Source: Nitrososphaerales archaeon TH526 (lineage in GTDB: Archaea; Thermoproteota; Nitrososphaeria; Nitrososphaerales; Nitrososphaeraceae). Taken from it: a DNA stretch of 10,263 bases. A program made the position numbers and the translations under genes. Shown here in pieces: positions 1 to 5,134 of this stretch. Each line of letters opens with the position of its first letter. Positions within the stretch are counted from its first letter, which is position 1. The DNA lies in assembly GCA_014523665.1 (NCBI GenBank), contig JAATVR010000514.1, positions 1 to 10,263 of the forward strand. The letters run 5' to 3'. The notes beneath the pieces are model-generated. The model saw only the letters and a program-made list of their open reading frames with translations, had not been told where the DNA came from and made no database searches.

Positions 1-576
1 AAGATCATATTGCAAGACATAAGAATCAACTGTTGTTCCATTGACTGTGAGGGTGTCTTGTCCCGTTATTCTAATCGGTGCCGTCAGGGCCCCAGAAACC
101 ACGTTGTCCCAAACAGCTCCTGGAACCAAATACTTAGGTTCGATCGCGAAATTGCGAATATCAAACAATGAAGATTCTAAAATCCTGTAAACATCGGCGA
201 GGCTGCCCTGTGGCATCTGTCTATTAGTCAAGTACTCCTTTGATAGAAGAATACTTCCAGTAAAATCGCGTGAATCGTTCACTATGTCAAAGTTTGCCTT
301 CCAAGAATCATTTCCTTGTTGGAAGAATTGCACCATGATTGTTGAATTGATTAATGATAGCCCAGAAGGACTAGTTGAGGTTAATGTATAGTTTATCAGC
401 GTATTATTTCGCAATCCTTCACCAACAACCCACAAGTCCTTCGAAGAGGGTGGACTCAAGAGTGAAGGAACAGGACCCGAAAAGCCTCCTCCAGCAGCTA
501 CTATCACCAAACTTACAACAATCCCTAACGTTCCTAGAATGGATGTGAGCAAGATAACTCGTCGTACTGGAGACAT
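1..576 (-). CDS. Exported/membrane-anchored protein, partial (192 N-terminal residues), paralogue of the upstream gene
   Basis: An open frame runs from the ATG at 574-576 to the left edge with no stop, so 192 residues are seen and the C-terminus is missing. Residues 6-28 form a hydrophobic stretch after MSPVRR, so this is a signal anchor or signal peptide; the remainder is Asn/Ser/Thr-rich and extracytoplasmic with several N-glycosylation sequons. From about residue 46 it lines up with the neighbouring protein at 655-1740: a W-V-V-G-E-G segment matches W-Y-V-G-K-G, followed by a similar succession of strands and a late segment with a PxxLVPGAxW-like feel. I infer tandem duplication. The gene lies 78 bp downstream of its paralogue on the same strand, with a T-run and an AT-rich possible TATA element between. 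I do not recognise a named family, and function is unknown. Confidence 0.8.
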   Translation of the reverse strand, partial: MSPVRRVILLTSILGTLGIVVSLVIVAAGGGFSGPVPSLLSPPSSKDLWVVGEGLRNNTLINYTLTSTSPSGLSLINSTIMVQFFQQGNDSWKANFDIVNDSRDFTGSILLSKEYLTNRQMPQGSLADVYRILESSLFDIRNFAIEPKYLVPGAVWDNVVSGALTAPIRITGQDTLTVNGTTVDSYVLQYDL

Positions 577-617
577 TATCTATTTCCAAAAACGGATGTT
601 CTTAAAATTAAAGAATT

Positions 618-650
618 AAAAAAAGATTGTGGAGACGGAATTATAATTCC
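618..650 (-). terminator. Palindrome plus T-run between tandem genes
   Basis: Just past the stop of the 361 aa gene is a perfect 14-bp palindrome, GGAATTATAATTCC (637-650). On the minus strand it is followed by CTTTTTTTAATT (seven T at 618-624). Archaeal termination mainly needs oligo-T, so this probably ends the 361 aa transcript. The AT-rich stretch at 600-612 may then serve as TATA box for the next gene. Confidence 0.4.
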
Positions 651-654
651 CTCA

Positions 655-1740
655 TTAGGTTGCTATTACACTGAAAGTAGCGCTTTCCACAAATTCCCCT
701 GTAGGCACTCCCTCTACAGCATTTATTGTTACTTTGATGTCGTAGGGCCCAGGAGAAGGAAAGGTATAGGATACCAACCCAGTACCTTCATCTGCTCTTT
801 GTCTATCCAATTCGTCTACGATTGTTCCATTCTTGGCAGTTATTTCGAGATTGTACGAGACTCCGCTAATGGTCTTTCCGAAGCTATCGCTGAAAATTAA
901 GCCTAACTTTGTCTCTTTTCCTGATACAATTGGATCTGGTTCCCAGATCAGCTTGATACTGTACGTAGCCCTACCGGTTTGCAATACAAGTCCTGACTTC
1001 GGGGTTTCCTCTACTGCTTTGGGAGCAGTAGGGCACGCACCAGTACCAGTAGATTGGAGTTCAAACTGATACTGCACTGGTGCGTGTCCTGAGGTGACCG
1101 CGGCAAAGGTCTGTGCCTTAACAGGAAATGGCAAATTAGGATCGACCCAGATATTGTTTGTGGGCCCATACGTCCAAGAAACATCAACTGTGTTGAATGT
1201 CCCTGCTGGGGTAGTGACCTTTGCTGCCCCACCCGGAGATATGGCAGAGCCACCTATCGCGGCTATTTTACCCCAATTGGGAGCACTCAGAGATTGCCCA
1301 GGTTTGGGAACGTAGGAGGCTAGCCAGGCTAGCGAGTTAGAGTATGCTGCTCTATATTTGACCAGATCAGGAGAAACAACAGATGAACCTAATGCGGTCA
1401 TATCCAAATCACTTAGGTGGAAAGTACCGTTGTATACTTGTCCTTGATCGACAACAAATACTGGAGCGTTCCAATATTTGTTAGCCTCATCAAAGTCCTT
1501 CAAGCAGATCGTCATCAGAAATGGCCTGCCTTGATTAGTGTCAAAATTCTGAACCTGATAGGTATAATAAGTGTCGGGCTTTGCACCCTTTCCCACATAC
1601 CAATTATCGCCCTGGGCAGAAGCGCGGCTGGGGCCTATTGCATTTAATAAGAAAATGCTCGATCCCAGAATAGTAAGAAGAAAACATACTTCCAGGTTGG
1701 CTCGGAAGATCCTTGAGGTCTTTGTCAAGTAGTTTTTCAT
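655..1740 (-). CDS. Secreted two-domain protein, C-terminal Ig-like/YtkA-FixH-like beta domain
   Basis: 361 aa. Residues 17-36 form a hydrophobic core and A40-S41-A42 then Gln43 is a good signal-peptidase site, so the protein is exported. Residues 43-236 form domain 1, shared with the partial neighbour at 1-576 and bounded by C79 and C236, a possible disulphide. A Pro/Glu-rich linker (237-256) leads to a C-terminal beta-sandwich (257-361) beginning Y-S-I-K-L-I-W-E-P-D-P, the kind of exported Ig-like domain common in thaumarchaeal surface proteins. This C-terminal assignment is by general resemblance, not by a catalytic motif. No transmembrane helix or PEFG-type sorting tail is seen at the C-terminus. 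A TATA-like ATTTATCA at 1764-1771 (minus strand) sits about 28 bp before the ATG. Biological role unknown; binding, adhesion or metal handling at the cell surface are possibilities only. Confidence 0.88.
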   Translation of the reverse strand: MKNYLTKTSRIFRANLEVCFLLTILGSSIFLLNAIGPSRASAQGDNWYVGKGAKPDTYYTYQVQNFDTNQGRPFLMTICLKDFDEANKYWNAPVFVVDQGQVYNGTFHLSDLDMTALGSSVVSPDLVKYRAAYSNSLAWLASYVPKPGQSLSAPNWGKIAAIGGSAISPGGAAKVTTPAGTFNTVDVSWTYGPTNNIWVDPNLPFPVKAQTFAAVTSGHAPVQYQFELQSTGTGACPTAPKAVEETPKSGLVLQTGRATYSIKLIWEPDPIVSGKETKLGLIFSDSFGKTISGVSYNLEITAKNGTIVDELDRQRADEGTGLVSYTFPSPGPYDIKVTINAVEGVPTGEFVESATFSVIAT

Positions 1741-1760
1741 TAACTGTTATGTTCAAAAAG

Positions 1761-1773
1761 GAATTGATAAATG
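1761..1773 (-). promoter_or_regulatory. TATA box for the 361 aa secreted protein
   Basis: The minus strand reads CATTTATCAATT here, centred about 29 bp before the ATG at 1740, the spacing expected of a leaderless or near-leaderless archaeal transcript. It is divergent from the TATA element at 1819-1826. Confidence 0.5.
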
Positions 1774-1818
1774 TTTCAATAACAAACGCCGTCCTCAAAT
1801 TCAGATTCGTCAGCTAAC

Positions 1819-1826
1819 ATAAATAT
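1819..1826 (+). promoter_or_regulatory. TATA box for the 51 aa Cys-rich protein
   Basis: CATAAATA lies about 30 bp before the ATG at 1853. There is no Shine-Dalgarno-like sequence next to the start, fitting leaderless translation. Confidence 0.5.
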
Positions 1827-1852
1827 GACCGGTGTGCCCTCACTAATGATGT

Positions 1853-2008
1853 ATGTGTAACTGCCCCAATATCCAATTCTATGAGGTAGAGTTCAAGCTA
1901 TGGGGAATGCAAGTGGTCCCAACGCACAAGAATTGTGGTGACCCCCTCACAGATGAGCAAGCAACTAAATTCAATAAAGAACTAACCAAAATGTGGAACA
2001 TGGAATAA
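1853..2008 (+). CDS. Small Cys-rich protein (51 aa), possible metal-binding micro-protein
   Basis: ATG to TAA, 51 codons. The protein starts M-C-N-C-P, has H25 and C28 in H-K-N-C-G-D-P, and ends in an amphipathic helix (about residues 33-51, D-E-Q-A-T-K-F-N-K-E-L type). C2, C4, H25 and C28 could bind one metal ion, but this is inference. A TATA element 30 bp upstream supports the start; an in-frame stop (1847-1849) lies just before it, so no longer version exists. Codon and residue composition look protein-like. Caveat: the opposite strand carries a 63-codon ORF (1879-2070) with its own TATA-like sequence; I prefer this strand because of the ordered Cys/His pattern and helix. I do not recognise a named family. 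Confidence 0.6.
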   Translation: MCNCPNIQFYEVEFKLWGMQVVPTHKNCGDPLTDEQATKFNKELTKMWNME

Positions 2009-2112
2009 TTCAGTACATCTAACTCTCTCCTACGCATCTGTTTCAAGACTGTTTGAAGTAAATCTTTCATTCTAGCATGGCATTAAGCATATAAGAACGT
2101 GCTATTGCGACC

Positions 2113-2292
2113 ATGTCTTACTTAGGCGATTCTGTCACAATCAAAATTTTGCTATTTTCTCATTGCTTTGCATATGATAGTCAATTCTACCCCAGCAAAT
2201 TCAAAATACAAAAAGATGAAAATGCTTCAAGGGTACGCTGGTCGGATAACCATACGTCAACTTTATTAATAGCCGGAATGAATTTGGTTTAG
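2113..2292 (+). CDS. Uncertain 59 aa ORF immediately upstream of the 84 aa gene
   Basis: ATG to TAG, 59 codons, ending 10 bp before the ATG at 2303. The stop codon touches a GGTGAT Shine-Dalgarno-like site (2292-2297), so the two could be translationally coupled. Against it: the nearest TATA-like element (2090-2096) is only about 20 bp from the ATG, the composition shows no ordered motif, and the downstream gene has its own TATA box inside this frame. It may be a chance ORF. Confidence 0.22.
   Translation: MSYLGDSVTIKILLFSHCFAYDSQFYPSKFKIQKDENASRVRWSDNHTSTLLIAGMNLV
2262..2269 (+). promoter_or_regulatory. TATA box of the 84 aa gene
   Basis: TTTATTAA is centred about 38 bp before the ATG at 2303, predicting a start of transcription near 2290 and a leader of about 10 nt that would include the GGTGAT motif at 2292-2297. 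This is the only convincing Shine-Dalgarno-like site in the window. Confidence 0.5.
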
Positions 2293-2302
2293 GTGATTTT
2301 GA

Positions 2303-2557
2303 ATGACCAAGATGCTAACCGTAAACATAGAAACAGGTGGCGTTAATGAAAACGAAGCCAAGGAATGGGTTACTGAACTTACAAATGTCTATGCGGATAT
2401 GGAGATTGAGGATGTCAATGTCTCGGGTAACAAGATCTCATTTAAAGCTGGCTTATCGGGAATGGAGGATACCGAGCCAGAAGATCTCAAGATGAAAGTC
2501 GACGAGTACCTCCAAATGAATGAAGCATTTGAAGCCAAGAGCGTTTCAATCAACTAA
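2303..2557 (+). CDS. Small acidic alpha/beta protein, conserved-hypothetical type (84 aa)
   Basis: 84 aa, Glu/Asp-rich with no Cys or Trp-rich motif except one Trp. The predicted order is strand (residues 4-11), helix (15-33), two strands (34-41, 44-51), helix (58-77), strand (78-83): a beta-alpha-beta-beta-alpha-beta layout as in ferredoxin-like folds. No signal peptide or membrane segment, so cytoplasmic. The start is fixed by a GGTGAT site 6 nt upstream and by the TATA box at 2262-2269. I recognise no named family; a small-molecule- or RNA-binding role is possible but not shown. The gene stands alone on its strand with a T-rich end. Confidence 0.85.
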   Translation: MTKMLTVNIETGGVNENEAKEWVTELTNVYADMEIEDVNVSGNKISFKAGLSGMEDTEPEDLKMKVDEYLQMNEAFEAKSVSIN

Positions 2558-2570
2558 GGCACACGTCATT

Positions 2571-2589
2571 TCTTTTTATTTCTTTTTTA
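2571..2589 (+). terminator. Oligo-T terminator of the 84 aa gene
   Basis: TCTTTTTATTTCTTTTTTAT, two T-runs (five and six T) starting 14 bp after the stop codon. There is no strong hairpin, as is usual for archaeal intrinsic termination. Confidence 0.6.
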
Positions 2590-2637
2590 TTTGTCAGGTT
2601 GTTGTTATTAATAGATCATTTAATATAGTTACTCATG

Positions 2638-2645
2638 TTTAAATA
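2638..2645 (+). promoter_or_regulatory. TATA box of the zinc-ribbon protein gene
   Basis: TTTAAATA is centred about 34 bp before the ATG at 2676, predicting a leader of only several nucleotides. Confidence 0.55.
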
Positions 2646-2675
2646 GTAGGACAAGGCCTTCATACAGGTCAAACG

Positions 2676-2915
2676 ATGACGTGTAAAGGTATCTGTATAA
2701 GGCATAGGGCACAAAAGCCTGTCGGTTCAGGCAGGTACGTCAGTGGTCAAAGGCGTTGCCAGATTTGCGAAATTTTCATAAAGTGGGAAGGATTATGGTG
2801 TCCTTGTTGTGGTTATAGGTTAAGAACTAAACCAAGAAATCTCAAATATAAGGCAAAATTGCGTGATAGAAGTAAGAGAGTTGAAATAACTCAACCAGCA
2901 ATAACCGTTCGGTGA
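2676..2915 (+). CDS. Small basic zinc-ribbon protein (79 aa), thaumarchaeal conserved type
   Basis: 79 aa with seven Cys: C3 and C7 near the N-terminus, C28-x2-C31, and W-C42-P-C44-C45-G. The 28/31 and 42/45 pairs form a typical zinc-ribbon with a short linker; C3/C7 may support a second site. The C-terminal third (residues 47-70) is strongly basic (R-L-R-T-K-P-R-N-L-K-Y-K-A-K-L-R), suggesting nucleic-acid or ribosome contact. The M-T-C-K-G-I-C-I-R-H opening resembles a hypothetical protein I recall as common in Thaumarchaeota; this is from memory, not a search. The last 25 bp overlap the tail of the convergent 305 aa gene. Function unknown; a role in transcription or translation is inference. 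Confidence 0.85.
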   Translation: MTCKGICIRHRAQKPVGSGRYVSGQRRCQICEIFIKWEGLWCPCCGYRLRTKPRNLKYKAKLRDRSKRVEITQPAITVR

Positions 2916-3808
2916 GAGCGAAGTAGCCGCTTGGCGGCTATGCTAAGCTGTGAATTCCATCTTTGGATATGCTCAACATCCAAGCTTAGGTCCATCCCAA
3001 TTTGTATGAGCTTTCCATATGTGCGCCAAAAAGTACCGTCTACTGACTTGAGAATGTCTGAACACATTTTCCCTGTATAGTAGTAACAGTCTGTCAACAT
3101 GCCCGATTCATAGAGATATTTGATTTTGGCTTCAATTAACGGTCTGTCGTACCGCTTCTCAGCTAGTCGAGAGTATGAAGGAACCGATCGTCTCAGTACT
3201 GAAGCTGTTGCTCTCTCTACCCCAATAATTTCTAGTGCCAATGAGATGCTCTCAGACTCGAACTGATTTGGCTCCAGTGTTTTTCTAATTAAATCCAGTT
3301 GATGCAGCGGCGATCCAGGTAGCCCAGAAAAAAAAACAAGACTCTGCATAATTTCGTAAGCGGAAATCTTCAGAAGCATCGACGAAATTATGGGTGATTT
3401 CTGAGACATTTTCTCGATTTCGGTATATCTCATTAAACATGAGATGAGTTGCTTTCTAGCAATTGCCGTTCTGCTGATGGTCCGACTTCTGTTATTCATG
3501 TCAGAATTTTTTTTTATTGAAGATAGCTCGAAGTCATCCGTATCACTTAGCACGATTTCTTCAATGCTATCGGGTACTAGTTTCAGTACCTTGGATCCCG
3601 GTGGAACGTGCACAATTTCAGTCCAATGAGAACCAAATCTCATCACCTCGTGGGAGCGATTACTATCCGATAAGACTATTATGTCATATTCACAGCAGGG
3701 CTTTGACAGCCGTAATCCGCTCGCTCTGCAGCCAATGAGTAAGGCTGGCGATTTTAAGACTTCAATGACGTAATTAGAAATGGCCGGTGGAATGTGAATG
3801 TCTCCCAA
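2891..3808 (-). CDS. Nucleotidyltransferase-fold-like protein (305 aa), TTG start
   Basis: 305 aa, no signal or membrane segment. The N-terminal 90 residues have the look of a DNA-polymerase-beta-type nucleotidyltransferase: strand A22-LLIG26, then C27-R-A-S-G31, and after a short helix E40-Y-D42-I-I-V, matching the [DE]-h-[DE]-h metal-binding pattern; strand W62-T-E-I-V-H could supply the third carboxylate (E64). Here the usual Gly-Ser is Gly-Cys, so activity is uncertain. Residues 115-305 are mainly helical with basic patches and no recognised domain. There is no ATG in the N-terminal region: an in-frame stop lies at 3830-3832 and TTG at 3806-3808 is the first start, 27-34 bp from a TATA box, so a leaderless TTG start is likely. 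It overlaps the 79 aa gene by 25 bp, tail to tail. Confidence 0.82.
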   Translation of the reverse strand: MGDIHIPPAISNYVIEVLKSPALLIGCRASGLRLSKPCCEYDIIVLSDSNRSHEVMRFGSHWTEIVHVPPGSKVLKLVPDSIEEIVLSDTDDFELSSIKKNSDMNNRSRTISRTAIARKQLISCLMRYTEIEKMSQKSPIISSMLLKISAYEIMQSLVFFSGLPGSPLHQLDLIRKTLEPNQFESESISLALEIIGVERATASVLRRSVPSYSRLAEKRYDRPLIEAKIKYLYESGMLTDCYYYTGKMCSDILKSVDGTFWRTYGKLIQIGMDLSLDVEHIQRWNSQLSIAAKRLLRSHRTVIAG

Positions 3809-3834
3809 TGGGTTAGGTTCACCAAGGGTCTACC

Positions 3835-3842
3835 AAATATAA
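3835..3842 (-). promoter_or_regulatory. TATA box of the 305 aa gene
   Basis: The minus strand reads TTATATTT, 27-34 bp before the TTG start at 3808. Confidence 0.6.
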
Positions 3843-3924
3843 TGCAATCCATTAGAGTTGCATCCTCCGAACAAGTTTCAAGGACCTCATATCTGGGGCA
3901 CAAATCACGTAGCATTAAACGCAA

Positions 3925-3934
3925 TTTTTATATG
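3925..3934 (+). promoter_or_regulatory. TATA box of tRNA-Glu
   Basis: TTTTTATATG is centred about 28 bp before the first base of the tRNA, the normal spacing for archaeal tRNA promoters. Confidence 0.65.
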
Positions 3935-3957
3935 ATGAATAGGATGCAATGTGTTGA

Positions 3958-4064
3958 GCTCCGGTGGTGTAGTCCGGTTAAGCATTTCGCCCTCTCAAGG
4001 CGGAGATCCCGGGTTCAATCGCATTGCGGTCATTGCCGCAACGGAACAAATCCCGGCCGGAGCA
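3958..4064 (+). tRNA. tRNA-Glu (anticodon CTC), interrupted by a 31-nt T-loop intron
   Basis: The acceptor stem GCTCCGG (3958-3964) pairs perfectly with CCGGAGC (4057-4063), with discriminator A4064 and no encoded CCA. The D arm is 3967-3985. The anticodon stem 3987-3991/3999-4003 encloses the loop CTCTCAA, giving anticodon CTC (3994-3996), which reads GAG (Glu). The T stem CCGGG (4009-4013) pairs with CCCGG (4052-4056), but the T loop TTCAA..AT is split between positions 58 and 59 by 31 nt. Removing 4019-4049 leaves a regular 76-nt tRNA with loop TTCAAAT. The intron is not at the common 37/38 position. The small number of mismatches and complete cloverleaf argue for a functional gene. Splicing would need the endonuclease encoded nearby (5135-5782). 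Confidence 0.95.
4013..4053 (+). other. Bulge-helix-bulge splice motif and intron (4019-4049) of tRNA-Glu
   Basis: The exon bases GTTC (4013-4016) pair with the intron bases GAAC (4044-4047) to form the 4-bp central helix. The 5' bulge is A4017-A4018-T4019 and the 3' bulge is A4048-A4049-A4050. Cutting after the second base of each bulge releases 4019-4049. The inner side continues with C4020-G4043 and G4021-C4042, then a 6-bp hairpin TTGCGG/CCGCAA (4024-4029/4036-4041). The outer helix is weak (G4012-U4051, G4011-C4052), so this is a relaxed form of the motif. Confidence 0.85.
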
Positions 4065-4292
4065 TTAAATATGGATGTCTCTTCAGGATTCAGAAGTCCG
4101 GTCATTCTCTTCATCTTTTCTGACACAGATTTGCCAGAATAATAGGGGGACTATCTTGCTCTTCATCATCCGGTACGATTAGCGGGATTAGATCAAAAGA
4201 TAATCCTTTATAAGTATAATCAAGTTGAGCAGGTAATTCAAAAGGTATCTACATTATTGACGCACTAAATGCAGATTGGTGTTCATCATATG
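4065..4292. other. Non-coding stretch after tRNA-Glu
   Basis: Directly downstream of the tRNA lies TTAAATATGG, then a pyrimidine-rich run (4101-4117) that may end the tRNA transcript. TTTATAAG at 4207-4214 is TATA-like in both directions. Frames of 28 codons (minus, 4083-4169) and 19 codons (plus, from 4270) are present but unsupported. Confidence 0.4.
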
Positions 4293-4466
4293 CTATATTT
4301 CAATGATAAAGGTATCATCAGTTATTAATGCGCTATGATATGCTGCATTACATCGCGGACACATGGAATGTACACTTATGCATTCTGTACAAAAATCGCC
4401 AGCTTGCAGGTATTCATAATCGTCACCCGTATAGAAACAGCTCTCACACACTCTTTTCAATACCAT
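4293..4466 (-). CDS. Micro zinc-finger protein with three CxxC pairs (57 aa)
   Basis: 57 aa from the ATG at 4464-4466. Six Cys in three pairs, C7-x2-C10, C26-x2-C29 and C36-x2-C39, plus H33 and H44, make one or two zinc sites likely; the spacing resembles small zinc-ribbon or treble-clef proteins. The open frame extends to a TTG at 4481, but a minus-strand TATA box (ATTAAATA, 4485-4492) is centred 22 bp from the ATG and only about 7 bp from the TTG, favouring the ATG. No signal peptide. Similar small zinc proteins at 2676-2915 and 4914-5084 flank the tRNA. No named family recognised; nucleic-acid or protein binding is inferred from the fold only. Confidence 0.7.
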   Translation of the reverse strand: MVLKRVCESCFYTGDDYEYLQAGDFCTECISVHSMCPRCNAAYHSALITDDTFIIEI

Positions 4467-4484
4467 TCGGATCAGCCCCAACTC

Positions 4485-4492
4485 TATTTAAT
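4485..4492 (-). promoter_or_regulatory. TATA box of the 57 aa zinc-finger gene
   Basis: The minus strand reads ATTAAATA, centred about 22 bp before the ATG at 4466. It decides between that ATG and the upstream in-frame TTG. Confidence 0.5.
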
Positions 4493-4493
4493 G

Positions 4494-4913
4494 GTTCTCG
4501 ATGGAGGCGGTGTTCTAAACACCGGCTCGATGATGGATAATAATTTGCCGATCCATTTACCCTGGAGCACTCTCCATCCCCAGATTAAAAATATGAAATA
4601 AGAACATCGTCATTTCGACATTTAACTACGGATTCCCAAAATTTAAGTCTGATTTTACGAGGACCTATTAATGTGGCACAAATACTCAATCCAACTTATC
4701 TCTTACTGATAACTCCGGCTAATCAAAAATCATCGCATATGAGGTACTATCCATCCAATTCACACATCCAAGTCGATTTCTCAATCATCAAGCTTATTTT
4801 AAAACGGGAAATATTCAATTCTCCTTGCATGCCCTGATGTGTAACACTGCAAATGCGGATCCTATTAGAATTGTATTTATTTATTCATTCGACACAGAGA
4901 GTGAGAAGTTCTC
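4494..4913. other. 420 bp without a supported gene
   Basis: The only clear structure is a perfect 7-bp hairpin CGGTGTT-CTA-AACACCG (4508-4524). Short frames exist on the plus strand (36 codons from ATG 4491) and the minus strand (27 codons, 4747-4830, within a 45-codon stop-free stretch). Neither has convincing promoter spacing. A TATTTATTTATT run (4874-4885) could be a T-rich or TATA element. No RNA gene is seen. Confidence 0.5.
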
Positions 4914-5084
4914 TTAGTAGACCTTATCGCCGGTAAGTCTGGTTGTAACCGAATGGCCGCTTCTTATGTGACTGTTGTGATGTAATCGCGTTAGTTCAGT
5001 AACCTTAAGATCTGAGAAATAGTCAGCATTGTAGCGAGCTAAAATCGTATTGCAATCGTGGCAGAAGACCTCTTTGAATCCCAT
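4914..5084 (-). CDS. Micro zinc-finger protein, CxxC...HxxxxH type (56 aa)
   Basis: 56 aa from the ATG at 5082-5084. C8-H-D-C11 followed by H39-I-R-S-G-H44 gives a C2H2-type site (C-x2-C-x27-H-x4-H), with H35/H36 nearby as alternatives. The open frame continues to a TTG at 5099, but the minus-strand TATA box (ATTTAAAT, 5113-5120) lies 29-36 bp from the ATG, and the first coherent residues are M-G-F-K-E-V-F. It lies 50 bp downstream of endA on the same strand yet has its own promoter, so it is probably transcribed both alone and perhaps by read-through. Cytoplasmic. Function not known; a small DNA/RNA-binding regulator is an inference. Confidence 0.7.
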   Translation of the reverse strand: MGFKEVFCHDCNTILARYNADYFSDLKVTELTRLHHNSHIRSGHSVTTRLTGDKVY

Positions 5085-5112
5085 CTCTATACCACACAAT
5101 CGTACTACTTTG

Positions 5113-5121
5113 ATTTAAATA
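5113..5121 (-). promoter_or_regulatory. TATA box of the 56 aa zinc-finger gene
   Basis: The palindromic ATTTAAAT lies in the 50-bp gap after endA, about 32 bp before the ATG at 5084. Confidence 0.55.
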
Positions 5122-5134
5122 ATGATCCTTGTCT

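Larger units (their letters stand above)
2009..2302. other. Intergenic region with one uncertain 59 aa ORF
   Basis: Contains GCATATAAG (2088-2096), which is TATA-like on both strands, the uncertain 2113-2292 ORF described separately, and the promoter of the 84 aa gene. No RNA gene is seen. Confidence 0.5.

Noticed and set aside
1879..2070. 63-codon minus-strand ORF as a gene
   Set aside because: It overlaps the 51 aa plus-strand ORF, which has an ordered Cys/His pattern; its second half reads like an antisense shadow. Kept only as a finding.
3932..3938. ATGATGA resembling a C/D-box sRNA box C
   Set aside because: No CTGA box D at a suitable distance; it lies in the tRNA promoter.
3794..4142. 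Plus-strand ORFs (109 and 63 codons) across the tRNA
   Set aside because: They run through the tRNA-Glu gene and its intron and have no family features; the tRNA explains the sequence.
4083..4169. 28-codon minus ORF downstream of a TATA-like site at 4207-4219
   Set aside because: TATA to ATG distance is about 45 bp, no ribosome-binding site, no motif; too short to support.
4328..4601. Plus-strand ORFs of 70 and 88 codons, including a 36-codon version from ATG 4491
   Set aside because: They lie antisense to the 57 aa zinc-finger gene; no TATA box stands 25-35 bp before a start, since the only AT-rich element overlaps the ATG itself.
4747..4830. 27-codon minus ORF within a 45-codon open stretch
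   Set aside because: Weak promoter spacing and no recognisable motif; could be chance in AT-rich DNA.
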